Origin: Parasphingopyxis algicola
Lineage (GTDB): Bacteria; Pseudomonadota; Alphaproteobacteria; Sphingomonadales; Sphingomonadaceae
Assembly: GCF_013378075.1 (NCBI RefSeq)
Contig: NZ_CP051131.1
Coordinates: 2,244,501 to 2,308,500, forward strand
Direction of reading: 5' to 3'
DNA length: 64,000 bases
A program made the position numbers and the translations under genes. Of the stretch, positions 12,150 to 20,251 are shown piece after piece; positions within the stretch are counted from its first letter, which is position 1, and every line of letters begins with the position of its first letter. The notes under the pieces were generated by a model. It searched no databases, was not told where the DNA came from, and was given only the letters and a program-made list of their open reading frames with translations.

Positions 12150-12262
12150 GATACTCGTCCTTCGATATGTCTGCGAATGTCCGTTTCGGGACGACGGTAA
12201 CCCGCCGCGCGTTTCGGCCGAACCGGCTTGCACTGGACCGGCAACAGTGAAAGCATAGGGCC

Positions 12263-13495
12263 ATGTGGCTGCTCGACAAGTTTCTGGGCCGCCTGATCAA
12301 GCGCGGCAGGCTGGCGGTGACCGACGCGGACGGCACCGTATATCGCTATGGCGACGGCGACACGGATTTCCCGGACGTCGCGGTTCGCCTGACCGAGCCA
12401 GGCACCGCACGGGCGATTGCGGCCGACCCGCGGCTCGGCGCGGCGGAAGCCTATATGGACGGCCGGATGCGGGTCGAACGCGGGGAGATCCGCGACCTGA
12501 TCACCCTGATCCGCCAGAACCAGCAATGGGAGAAGGCCGGGCGCCTCGCCCCGCGCGGAATGCTGAAACGCGCCCGCCAGGCGACCCGCCAGCGCCTCGA
12601 CCATTTCAACTGGCGCCGCCGTTCGAAGCGCAACGTCGCCCATCATTACGATCTTTCGGACGAACTGTTCCGGCTCTTTCTCGACGAGGACATGCAGTAT
12701 AGCTGCGCCTATTTCGAGGATCCGGGGATGAGCCTCGAGGCGGCCCAGCGCGCCAAGATCATCCACATCCTTGCCAAACTGGCGCTCAAGCCCGGGGTGC
12801 GCGTGCTCGATATCGGCAGCGGATGGGGCGGCATGGCGCTCGCGATCCACAGGGTGACGGGCGGCGGGGTGCTCGGCATTACGCTGAGCGAGGAACAGCT
12901 TGCGGCCGCCCGGCGACGCGCCGCCGATGCCGGCGTTGCCGACAAGGTGCGTTTCGAACTCGCCGATTATCGCGATGTCGAGGGGCGGTTCGACCGGATC
13001 GTTTCGGTCGGGATGTTCGAACATGTCGGCCCGCCCAATTACAGCCGCTTCTTCCGCGACTGCCACAACCTGCTCACCGAGGACGGCGTGATGCTGCTCC
13101 ACACGATCGGGCGGATCGGCGTCCCCAACGGCACCGACGCCTTCACGTCCAGATACACCTTTCCCGGCTCATACGTCCCGGCGCTTTCGGAGATCGTGCC
13201 GGCCAGCGAAAAGGCGAAACTGATGGCGACCGATATCGAGATGTGGCGCGTCCATTACGCGATGACGCTCGATCATTGGTACGACCGGACCAGGGCCGCG
13301 CGCGAGCGTATCGTCGAGCTATATGACGAGCGCTTCTATCGCATGTGGCTCTTCTATCTGAGCGGCGCGGGAGCCTCGTTCCGCTATGGCGGCACCTGCA
13401 ACTACCAGATCCAGTATGTCCGGCGGCGCGACGCCGTGCCGCTCACCCGCAACTATCTGGAACAGGAGAAGACGCGGCTCCGCGCCATCCTCTGA
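12263..13495 (+). CDS. cfa: Cyclopropane-fatty-acyl-phospholipid synthase family methyltransferase
   Basis: SAM-dependent enzyme of the CFA synthase family, which adds a methylene group across double bonds of membrane phospholipid acyl chains. The 410-residue protein has an N-terminal lipid-binding domain, the linker NVAHHYDLSDELFRLFLD, the SAM site VLDIGSGWGG near residue 180, the segment GMFEHVG and the C-terminal FRYGGTCNYQIQ. All are family hallmarks; whether it makes cyclopropane or another branched lipid cannot be decided. It diverges from ridA across a 113-base gap. Confidence 0.9.
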   Translation: MWLLDKFLGRLIKRGRLAVTDADGTVYRYGDGDTDFPDVAVRLTEPGTARAIAADPRLGAAEAYMDGRMRVERGEIRDLITLIRQNQQWEKAGRLAPRGMLKRARQATRQRLDHFNWRRRSKRNVAHHYDLSDELFRLFLDEDMQYSCAYFEDPGMSLEAAQRAKIIHILAKLALKPGVRVLDIGSGWGGMALAIHRVTGGGVLGITLSEEQLAAARRRAADAGVADKVRFELADYRDVEGRFDRIVSVGMFEHVGPPNYSRFFRDCHNLLTEDGVMLLHTIGRIGVPNGTDAFTSRYTFPGSYVPALSEIVPASEKAKLMATDIEMWRVHYAMTLDHWYDRTRAARERIVELYDERFYRMWLFYLSGAGASFRYGGTCNYQIQYVRRRDAVPLTRNYLEQEKTRLRAIL

Positions 13496-13507
13496 CGGTC
13501 CCTGTCT

Positions 13508-14428
13508 TCAGCAACCGTCGCAATCGCCCGGCGTATCGCCGCGCTCGATCTGGATCGTCGAATGGCCGATATGGAACCGGTCGGCGAGCCGCGCCTGAAC
13601 TTCGGCGAGAAAGGCGTCGCCCGGATGGCCGGCCGGCATCACGATATGCGCGGTCAGCGCGGTTTCGGTCGTGCTCATGTTCCAGATATGGAGATGATGG
13701 ACCTGGGCGATACCGTCCATCGCCTCGAGCGTGGCGCGTACTTCGTCGGTATCGATATGCTCGGGAACGGCGGCGAGCGACATCTTCACCGCATCCTTCA
13801 ACAGGCCCCAGGTGCTGAGCAGGATGACCAGTCCGATGACGAGGCTCGTCGCCGGGTCGATCCAGTTGGCGCCGGTCCAGAGGATGAGCCCGCCGGCGAT
13901 CACGACGCCGGCCGACACCGCCGCGTCCGCCGCCATGTGCAGATAGGCCCCGCGGATATTGATATCGCCCTTGCGGCCGCGCGCGAACAGCATCGCCGTC
14001 GCGCCGTTGATCACGATGCCGATCGCCGCGACGATCATGATCGTGCCGCCGGCGACCGGCGCGGGGTAGACGATCCGCTGGATCGCCTCGAGCGCGATCA
14101 GCCCGACCGCAATGAGCAGCAGCACGGCGTTGAACAGGGCGGCGAGGATCGAGGAACCGCGAAAGCCGAATGTGTAGCGCTTGCTCGGCGGCCGCTTGGC
14201 CAGCGTCGCCCCGGCCCAGGCGATGATCAGGCCGAGGACGTCCGACAGATTGTGCCCGGCATCGGCGAGCAGCGACATCGATCCGATCGCGAAACCATAG
14301 CCGGCCTCGACGACGATATAGATGGTGTTGAGCGCGATCCCGATCGCGAACGCGCGGCCGAAATCGGCCGGTGCATGGCTGTGCCCGTGCCCATGATCAT
14401 GCCCGTGATGCGAATGCCCCGCTCCCAT
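13508..14428 (-). CDS. Cation diffusion facilitator (CDF) family metal exporter
   Basis: A 306-residue inner-membrane proton/metal antiporter of the CzcD/ZitB/DmeF group. The N-terminus is His-rich (GHSHHGHDHGHGHSH, residues 4-18). The transport site consists of D56 with H59 and D63 in the second helix (ADAGHNLSD) and the HMAAD motif in the fifth helix. A cytoplasmic C-terminal domain with VHHLHIWNMS follows. The C-terminus DCDGC adds a Cys pair that could bind metal. Zn, Co, Ni or Cd are possible substrates. Ends 12 bases from the convergent cfa-like gene. Confidence 0.92.
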   Translation of the reverse strand: MGAGHSHHGHDHGHGHSHAPADFGRAFAIGIALNTIYIVVEAGYGFAIGSMSLLADAGHNLSDVLGLIIAWAGATLAKRPPSKRYTFGFRGSSILAALFNAVLLLIAVGLIALEAIQRIVYPAPVAGGTIMIVAAIGIVINGATAMLFARGRKGDINIRGAYLHMAADAAVSAGVVIAGGLILWTGANWIDPATSLVIGLVILLSTWGLLKDAVKMSLAAVPEHIDTDEVRATLEAMDGIAQVHHLHIWNMSTTETALTAHIVMPAGHPGDAFLAEVQARLADRFHIGHSTIQIERGDTPGDCDGC

Positions 14429-14496
14429 GGCGCGGACATAATCGGAAAAACGCCGGTGATACTAGGACATTGACGCCTGTTTCTTCGGAGGTTTCT

Positions 14497-15273
14497 TCAC
14501 GCGGGCGGCATCGCCGGTTCGTTGCGGCCGATGTTCAGGCTATCGGGATCCACGTTGCACTCGACGGACAGGGTCCGGGTCCGCTGTATCTCCTGTCCCG
14601 TTTCGCGATCGACCTTGCGGGTTTCGGTGGCGCGGAGCACGCCGCAGCTTTCCTGGAAATTACCCTGGATCGTCTCGGCGGGGCGCGCCTCGGCATCGAT
14701 ATCCGGATGCAGCGCGCTGACTTCGCGATACCGTTCGATCAGCCAGGTCCCGGGGTTGATGAAGAAATAGCGTTCGAACCCGTCCTCCATCGCGACATGG
14801 ATGACATAATAGTCGACGCCGTCGATCTCTTCGCGGCCGAACAGGGAGGCGCGATGGCCGCGCACAGCGAGGTCGTGCAGCCCGAACAGGTTGAACTCGA
14901 CCCCATGGGCCAGCGCCTGGCGGGCGATCGGCGTGGTTTCGGTGAATTCGGCGCCCGCCCCCGCCTGCTGCCAGCCGCCATCGCCGTCGATTCCCTCGCT
15001 GAACACGCGCTCGCCGCCCGCGTATACATCGACCCGCATCCGGCCTTCCCGGGTCGCCCGATAGTCGCCCAGCACCGTGAAATCGGGCTCGACAACTTCG
15101 GGCCGGATCCGGATATTCTCGAGCGCCTGGACCGCCTCGGCCCCGCCGATCGCTTCTACATGACGCGCGATCACCTCGTCGGCCGTCAGCCCGGCCGCCT
15201 GTTCCGTCAGCCCGCCGCAGCCCGCCAGCGCCAGCGCGACCGCCCCGCCGAAGATCGCTTTTCCGTGCCGCAT
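14497..15273 (-). CDS. Exported lipoprotein of unknown function
   Basis: A 258-residue protein with a type II signal peptide (lipobox LAGC about residue 18 from the chosen start). The mature part begins with a segment (TADEVIARHVEAIGGAEAVQALENIRI) resembling the start of outer-membrane lipoprotein-sorting-like proteins (LolA/LolB-type fold), and the rest is beta-rich with a CGVL and an ECNVD cysteine. GGGAGG lies 7 bases before the ATG at 15273. Role unknown; binding of a lipid or lipoprotein is only inferred from the fold resemblance. Confidence 0.75.
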   Translation of the reverse strand: MRHGKAIFGGAVALALAGCGGLTEQAAGLTADEVIARHVEAIGGAEAVQALENIRIRPEVVEPDFTVLGDYRATREGRMRVDVYAGGERVFSEGIDGDGGWQQAGAGAEFTETTPIARQALAHGVEFNLFGLHDLAVRGHRASLFGREEIDGVDYYVIHVAMEDGFERYFFINPGTWLIERYREVSALHPDIDAEARPAETIQGNFQESCGVLRATETRKVDRETGQEIQRTRTLSVECNVDPDSLNIGRNEPAMPPA

Positions 15274-15365
15274 CCGGCATCCTCCCGATCGACAATTCCT
15301 CAATTACGACTAGTGTCTTTTTTGACGACCTGCAAGCGGCTCAGCTGGGCGGATATGCCGCCGAA

Positions 15366-15399
15366 CGAAAAGAGCCGGCGCATTTCTGCCCCGACTCTT
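15366..15399 (-). terminator. Intrinsic terminator of the EF-hand gene
   Basis: On the minus strand AAGAGTCGG (15391-15399) pairs with CCGGCTCTT (15370-15378), with one G-T pair, followed by TTCGTT. It lies about 30 bases beyond the stop of the EF-hand gene at 15429. Confidence 0.6.
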
Positions 15400-15428
15400 C
15401 CCTTTTCCGCTATGGGAGCGGGAACTGT

Positions 15429-16190
15429 TCAGCGGCGCTGGCGGCGCTCCGCGCGCATCGCCTGGCGCGCGGCGCGGCGTTCGGCACGCGTGATCACACC
15501 GTCGGCATCGGTATCGGCGCGTTCGAACATCGCCAGCGGCCGGACCGAGGCCTCGGCAAGCGTCAACACACCATCGCCATCGCCATCCATCCGATCGAAG
15601 CGGCCGGCGCGACGTTCGGCGCGGCGGTCTTCGCGGGCTGCATGCAGGTCGGCAAATTCGTCGCGGTCGAGCGCGCCATCGCCGTCGGCATCGGCGGCCG
15701 CCCAGGCCTGGTTCCGGCGTTCGATACGGGCAGCGCGCCGGGTTTCGCGCGCTGCGGGCGGCGCCGTCCGGAGGGCGCCTTCGGGCAATGCCGCCAATTC
15801 TTCAGGTGTCAGGCGGCCGCGCATGTCGCGTTCCTCGGCGATCATCGCGCCGCGATGGATACCGCGCCGCTCGATGAAGCCGGCATGGGCGGCGTCGCGT
15901 TCGGCGAAGCTGACCTCGCCATCGCCATCGGCATCCATGCGATCGAAGCGGCGGGCCTGGCGGGCCGCGCGGCGCTCGGCGCTGTGCGCGGCGGCTTCCT
16001 CGCGGCTGACGGTACCGCTGCCATCGGTATCGGCTTCGGCGAAACGCTCGGCGATCCGGCTTTCCATCTGCGCGCGCGTCATCGGCTCGGCCCAGTCGCG
16101 GCCGCCGTGCGAATTGGCGATTGCGGGAATGGCCAATAGCGACGCCGTCACGGCAAATGACACCAGTCCGATGGTGATGGAACGGTCCAC
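15429..16190 (-). CDS. Exported EF-hand domain protein
   Basis: A 253-residue protein with a signal peptide of about 25 residues and five calcium-loop motifs: DTDGSGTVSREE, DADGDGEVSFAE, DADGDGALDRDE, DGDGDGVLTLAE and DTDADGVITRAE. Between them are Arg/Ala-rich helices (AERRAARQARR, AREDRRAERRAGR). The start is taken as GTG at 16190, with AGGAG 8 bases upstream and a signal-like sequence following; the open frame continues to 16241 without such support. Probably a periplasmic calcium-binding protein; partner unknown. Confidence 0.85.
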   Translation of the reverse strand: MDRSITIGLVSFAVTASLLAIPAIANSHGGRDWAEPMTRAQMESRIAERFAEADTDGSGTVSREEAAAHSAERRAARQARRFDRMDADGDGEVSFAERDAAHAGFIERRGIHRGAMIAEERDMRGRLTPEELAALPEGALRTAPPAARETRRAARIERRNQAWAAADADGDGALDRDEFADLHAAREDRRAERRAGRFDRMDGDGDGVLTLAEASVRPLAMFERADTDADGVITRAERRAARQAMRAERRQRR

Positions 16191-16312
16191 AAACTCAACT
16201 CCTGCCGGCGCCGGCCCATAGCGTCGGCCGGCGCAATTCATCGTTGAGTCCGATATAGGGACCGCGCCCTGTATCCCGCTTTAACGCGGCCGATCGGTTC
16301 GTCGACGGAATC

Positions 16313-16735
16313 TCACGCCGTATCGTAATTGGCGCGCATATAGGCGAGATCGGCGGCGATGAGTTCCTCGAGGACATCCATGTCGATATCGCTGAGGCGC
16401 TTCACATAGAGGCAGGATTTGCCGGTTTTGTATTTTCCCAACCGCTCCATCAGCTCGGGCCGCTGCTTGAAACCGCCCATTACATAGAGCGTCAGCGCCG
16501 TCTTGCGCGGGCTGAAGCCGGTGAGCAGCATGTCGCCCTCCCGACCGCTTTCATATTTATAGTGATATTGGCCGAAGCCGATCATCGACGGCCCCCACAT
16601 TTTCGGTTTCTCGCCCGAGAGGCGCTCCATCAGCGCGCAGACGGTTTTCGCGTCCTCGCGTTTCCATTCCGGTTCCACAGCCTCGATGAAATCGGCCGGG
16701 CTTTTCTCCGTCGGCTTCGTCTTGTTCTCAGCCAT
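16313..16735 (-). CDS. DUF1801 domain-containing protein
   Basis: A 140-residue soluble protein of the DUF1801 (YdhG-like) family: EDAKTVCALMERLSGEKPKMWG, SMIGFGQYHYKYESGREGD and GKYKTGKSCLYVKRLSDID are the typical segments. No catalytic function has been established for the family. GAGGAG lies 9 bases before the ATG. It diverges from argG across about 90 bases. Confidence 0.9.
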   Translation of the reverse strand: MAENKTKPTEKSPADFIEAVEPEWKREDAKTVCALMERLSGEKPKMWGPSMIGFGQYHYKYESGREGDMLLTGFSPRKTALTLYVMGGFKQRPELMERLGKYKTGKSCLYVKRLSDIDMDVLEELIAADLAYMRANYDTA

Positions 16736-16828
16736 CTGACCATCTCCTCACCACCAGTGTTGCGCGAATCCCGCGTAGCGCATAGGCCGCGTCGGTCTGT
16801 TTCATAACGCAATACGGGAAGCGTGCCG

Positions 16829-18052
16829 ATGGCCGAGAAAATCAACCGCGTCGTGTTGGCCTATTCGGGCGGGCTCGACACGAGCGTCATCCTGAAATGG
16901 CTGCAGGTCGAATATGGCTGCGAGGTCGTAACCTTCACCGCCGATCTCGGCCAGGGCGAGGAGCTTGAGCCGGTGCGCGGCAAGGCGCAGATGGCGGGTG
17001 TCAAGGACGAGCATATCTTCATCGACGATCTGCGCGAGGAATTCGTCCGCGACTATGTCTTCCCGATGTTTCGCGCCAATGCCGTCTATGAAGGCCTGTA
17101 TCTGCTCGGCACGTCGATCGCCCGGCCGCTGATCTCGAAGCGGCAGATCGAGATCGCGCATCAGGTCGGCGCCGATGCCGTCGCCCATGGCGCGACCGGC
17201 AAGGGCAACGATCAGATCCGTTTCGAACTCGGCTATTATGCGCTCGATCCGGACATCAAGGTGATCGCGCCCTGGCGCGAATGGGACCTGACGAGCCGGA
17301 CCAAGCTGATCGAATTCGCCGAAGCGCACCATATCCCGGTCTCGAAGGACAAGCGCGGCGAAGCGCCCTTCTCGACCGATGCCAATCTCCTCCACACATC
17401 GTCGGAGGGCAAGGTGCTCGAAGATCCGTGGGAAGAGACGCCGGACTATGTCTATTCGCGCACCGACAATCCCGAGGATGCGCCCGACAGGCCGCAATAT
17501 GTCGAGATCGATTTCGAGCATGGCGATCCGGTGGCGATCGACGGCGATACGCTTTCGCCCGCCAGCCTGCTCGCCAAGCTCAACGATCTCGGCAAGACGC
17601 ACGGCATCGGCCGGCTCGATCTCGTCGAGAACCGTTTCGTCGGCATGAAGTCGCGCGGCATGTACGAGACGCCGGGCGGCACGATCCTGCTCGCCGCGCA
17701 TCGGGGGATCGAGCAGCTGACGCTCGACCGCGGCGCGATGCACCTCAAGGACGAACTGATGCCGCGCTATGCGGAGCTCATCTATAACGGCCTGTGGTTC
17801 AGCCCGGAACGCGAGATGCTGCAGGCGGCGGTCGATCACAGCCAGCAGGATGTGACGGGCACGGTCCGGCTCAAGCTCTACAAAGGTTCTGTCGATGTGG
17901 TCGGCCGCAAGGCGGACGTCGCCTTCAATCTCTACAGCCAGGACGTGGTGACCTTCGAGGACGATGCCGGCGCCTATGACCAGCGCGACGCCGAAGGGTT
18001 TATCAAGCTCAACGCGCTGCGGCTGAGATTGCTCGGCCGCAGGACGCGCTAG
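16829..18052 (+). CDS. argG: Argininosuccinate synthase
   Basis: Joins citrulline and aspartate with ATP in arginine biosynthesis. The 407-residue product has the N-type ATP pyrophosphatase loop YSGGLDTS at about residues 11-18, then [24 protein letters not shown] and [16 protein letters not shown] at 16829 is chosen, with GGGAAG upstream; an in-frame GTG at 16823 would add two residues. argB and argH are elsewhere in the window, so the arginine genes are scattered. Confidence 0.97.
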   Translation: MAEKINRVVLAYSGGLDTSVILKWLQVEYGCEVVTFTADLGQGEELEPVRGKAQMAGVKDEHIFIDDLREEFVRDYVFPMFRANAVYEGLYLLGTSIARPLISKRQIEIAHQVGADAVAHGATGKGNDQIRFELGYYALDPDIKVIAPWREWDLTSRTKLIEFAEAHHIPVSKDKRGEAPFSTDANLLHTSSEGKVLEDPWEETPDYVYSRTDNPEDAPDRPQYVEIDFEHGDPVAIDGDTLSPASLLAKLNDLGKTHGIGRLDLVENRFVGMKSRGMYETPGGTILLAAHRGIEQLTLDRGAMHLKDELMPRYAELIYNGLWFSPEREMLQAAVDHSQQDVTGTVRLKLYKGSVDVVGRKADVAFNLYSQDVVTFEDDAGAYDQRDAEGFIKLNALRLRLLGRRTR

Positions 18053-18066
18053 GCCCGGGCCCGGCC

Positions 18067-18492
18067 TTACATCAGCAGATAGGCGATCACGTCGCGATAA
18101 TCGAAGACCAGCGAGATCGCCATCGTGGCCATCGCAAGCGACAGCCAGACGCCGTACAGGCTGGAAAAATTGGCCTTGGCGCGCCGCAGGATGAGCAGGG
18201 CGAGCACCGGTGTCCAGAAGATAACGTGGAACAGCGACAGCGATACGTAGAGCACGGCATCGGGCCCCGACACCTGCGTGACGATGAAAGAGGCGGCGAA
18301 AGTCAGGATATAGGCCAGCGCCACATAGCGCGCCTCGACCTTGCGGAACGACCAGAATAGCGATGTCGCGCCGATGGCCAGCAGCCAGTAGAGCCAAAGC
18401 CAGACATGCATCGGCAGCATGTCGCCCATCTGCGAAGCCGGCGTGACGAGCAGTTCGTCGGTCGCGAACAGCCCGAAGACGAAATTTTCCAT
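18067..18492 (-). CDS. Integral membrane protein of unknown function
   Basis: A 141-residue protein with about four hydrophobic helices (around residues 27-46, 57-75, 80-100 and 112-130). No known motif or conserved charged pattern was recognised. A strong ribosome site (AGGAGGGG) precedes the ATG. It ends 14 bases from argG, convergently, and diverges from arsR. A link to arsenic handling is possible only through location. Confidence 0.7.
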   Translation of the reverse strand: MENFVFGLFATDELLVTPASQMGDMLPMHVWLWLYWLLAIGATSLFWSFRKVEARYVALAYILTFAASFIVTQVSGPDAVLYVSLSLFHVIFWTPVLALLILRRAKANFSSLYGVWLSLAMATMAISLVFDYRDVIAYLLM

Positions 18493-18573
18493 GCGATCCC
18501 CTCCTTTTTTCAGGCTGTGATGCAGCTTCGCCGAAGCCTCGACAAGGGCGGCGCCGTCTCTCGTATATCGCGC

Positions 18574-18611
18574 TTGACATATTTCGATAATTCTGGAAAT
18601 ATCGAAATATG
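18574..18611 (+). promoter_or_regulatory. arsR promoter and operator overlapping the start codon
   Basis: A perfect 12-bp inverted repeat, CATATTTCGATA (18578-18589) and TATCGAAATATG (18600-18611), with a 10-base centre. The left arm overlaps a consensus -35 box TTGACA (18574-18579); a 17-base spacer would put the -10 at 18597-18602 (AAATAT). The last three bases of the right arm are the arsR start codon. A repressor bound here would block RNA polymerase. No ribosome site exists between -10 and ATG. Confidence 0.75.
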
Positions 18612-18962
18612 GATGATGGAACCGACATCTTCAGGGAACAGCAAGCCGTCGACGCTCTCGGCGCGCTCGCCCAGTCCAACCGCCTCGCCGTGTTTCGTCT
18701 GCTCGTGCAGTGCGGCGAAAGCGGCATGACGGCCGGCGGGATCGCGGACCGGCTCGGCATTCCCAACAGCTCGCTCTCCTTCCACCTCGCCCATCTCGAA
18801 CGATCGGAGCTGATCAGCCGGACGCGCGACGGACGTTCGCTCATCTATCGTGCCGACTATGCGGCGATGAACCGGCTGGTCGGCTATCTGATGGAAAATT
18901 GCTGCGGCGGGAAAGGCTGCGTCACCGAACTCTCCAGTTCCCTTGAAAGGATAACCTCATGA
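18609..18962 (+). CDS. arsR: ArsR/SmtB family metalloregulator
   Basis: A 117-residue winged-helix repressor: ALGALAQSNRLAVFRLLVQ and the recognition helix segment IPNSSLSFHLAHLERSELI are typical. The likely inducer-binding cysteines are at the C-terminus (ENCCGGKGC), a placement seen in ArsR subfamilies that sense trivalent or methylated arsenic. Its own operator covers the start codon. It overlaps arsI by four bases (ATGA at 18959), so the two are translationally coupled. Confidence 0.92.
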   Translation: MDDGTDIFREQQAVDALGALAQSNRLAVFRLLVQCGESGMTAGGIADRLGIPNSSLSFHLAHLERSELISRTRDGRSLIYRADYAAMNRLVGYLMENCCGGKGCVTELSSSLERITS

Positions 18963-19417
18963 AACGATTGCATGTCCATGTCGGTGTCGACAATCTCGAC
19001 GCCTCGATCGCCTTCTACTCGACCCTGTTCGGAACCGAGCCGAGCGTCATCAAGCCCGATTACGCCAAATGGATGCTCGACGATCCGCGCGTCAATTTCG
19101 CGATCTCGGCCGGCAACCATGCGCAAACCGGCGTCGAGCATCTGGGTATCCAGGCCGAGGACGCAGACGAACTCGCCGCGATTTACGGCCAGCTGGAAAA
19201 GGCCGGACGGCCGGTGCTCGAGGAAGGCGAAACGACCTGCTGTTACGCCCAGTCCGAGAAGAGCTGGGTCAGCGATCCGGACGGCGTCGTCTGGGAGACC
19301 TTCCTGACCCATGGCGAGGCCACCCATTATGGCAGCGGCCCCTCGGCAGCCCAGGTCGCCGCACTTGATGACACCAACGGCAAGCTGGGAACCGGCGGCT
19401 GCGGCTGTTGCGCCTGA
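18959..19417 (+). CDS. arsI: ArsI/CadI family C-As lyase (VOC metalloenzyme)
   Basis: A 152-residue glyoxalase-fold dioxygenase. ArsI enzymes split the carbon-arsenic bond of trivalent methyl- or aryl-arsenicals using Fe(II). The Fe ligands correspond to H5, H61 (GVEHLG) and E113 (VVWETF), and the substrate-binding vicinal cysteines are C94-C95 (ETTCCYAQSEKSW). All key residues are present. The C-terminus GGCGCCA carries extra cysteines. The gene lies between arsR and an aquaporin. A cadmium-induced (CadI) role is the alternative. Confidence 0.9.
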   Translation: MKRLHVHVGVDNLDASIAFYSTLFGTEPSVIKPDYAKWMLDDPRVNFAISAGNHAQTGVEHLGIQAEDADELAAIYGQLEKAGRPVLEEGETTCCYAQSEKSWVSDPDGVVWETFLTHGEATHYGSGPSAAQVAALDDTNGKLGTGGCGCCA

Positions 19418-19454
19418 CCCAAAAATAGCCTGAAAACCGCCCGCTAGAGAACGC

Positions 19455-20162
19455 ATGTCCGAAGACATGATCCGCGACGAGCAGCCGCGCGCCGCCGTCC
19501 ATCCGGGCCTCGCCCGCCGGCTGACGGCCGAAGCGATCGGTTCCTTCTTCCTGTTCTGCGTCGTGATCGGCTCGGGCATCATGGGCGAGACGCTGTCGGG
19601 CGGCAATGTCGCCATCGCGCTGCTCGGCAACACACTGGCTACCGGCGCGATCCTGTTCGTGATCATCCTGATCTTCGCGCCATTGTCGGGCGCCCATTTC
19701 AACCCGGCGGTCACATTGGTGGCTTTCGTCCGCCGCGAACTGCCCGGACGCGAGGCCGCGCTCTACATTCTCGCCCAGCTCGCCGGCGGCATTATCGGCG
19801 TCTGGGCCGCACATCTGATGTTTGATCTCGACATCCTGCAATTCTCGTCCAAGACGCGAACCGGGACCGGACAATGGGCCGGCGAGGCGATCGCCACGTT
19901 CGGCCTGATCTTCACGATCCTCGGCGCGGTCCGCTACCGCCCGGCCTGGGTCGCGCCCGCGGTCGGCCTCTATATCAGCGCCGGCTACTGGTTCACGAGT
20001 TCGACGAGCTTCGCCAATCCCGCGATCACCGTGGCCCGCGCCTTCTCCGACACCTTCGCCGGCATCGCACCCGCCGATGTCGGGCCGTTTCTCATCGCGC
20101 AGATCGCCGGCGCACTGCTGGCCGCGATGATCGGCGGCTGGCTGTTCGCCGAGGCGCGCTGA
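19455..20162 (+). CDS. Aquaporin/MIP family channel (AqpS-like)
   Basis: A 235-residue channel with six membrane helices and two NPA half-helix motifs (HFNPAVT and FANPAIT). Aquaporins in ars operons of alphaproteobacteria (AqpS) pass arsenite or methylated arsenicals across the membrane; here the gene follows arsI by 37 bases, so that role is inferred from location. The aromatic/Arg filter cannot be read with confidence. A general water or small-solute channel is the alternative. Confidence 0.88.
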   Translation: MSEDMIRDEQPRAAVHPGLARRLTAEAIGSFFLFCVVIGSGIMGETLSGGNVAIALLGNTLATGAILFVIILIFAPLSGAHFNPAVTLVAFVRRELPGREAALYILAQLAGGIIGVWAAHLMFDLDILQFSSKTRTGTGQWAGEAIATFGLIFTILGAVRYRPAWVAPAVGLYISAGYWFTSSTSFANPAITVARAFSDTFAGIAPADVGPFLIAQIAGALLAAMIGGWLFAEAR

Positions 20163-20185
20163 AACCAACCGATTGCAAGCCTTTC

Positions 20186-20201
20186 TTAACCAAAAGTTTA
20201 A
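20186..20201 (+). promoter_or_regulatory. Weak CtrA-like box before the PAP2 gene
   Basis: TTAACCAAAAGTTTAA: two TTAA half-sites with 8 bases between them, one more than the CtrA consensus of TTAA-N7-TTAA. It lies 51 bases before the start at 20252. Listed because the neighbouring gene has a perfect box. Confidence 0.35.
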
Positions 20202-20251
20202 ACCTTGCTGCGATCACCCTGGCTGTCGATCAAACCAAGACAGGCGGACCA

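Noticed and set aside
12125..13102. Long minus-strand frame of 325 codons under the cyclopropane-synthase-like gene
   Set aside because: It lies wholly antisense to a gene with clear family motifs, has no signal, ribosome site or domain, and is the kind of frame high GC content produces.
16802..18844. 680-codon minus-strand frame across argG, the membrane protein and arsR
   Set aside because: Most of it is antisense to argG; its composition shows no domain. Both plus-strand genes are certain.
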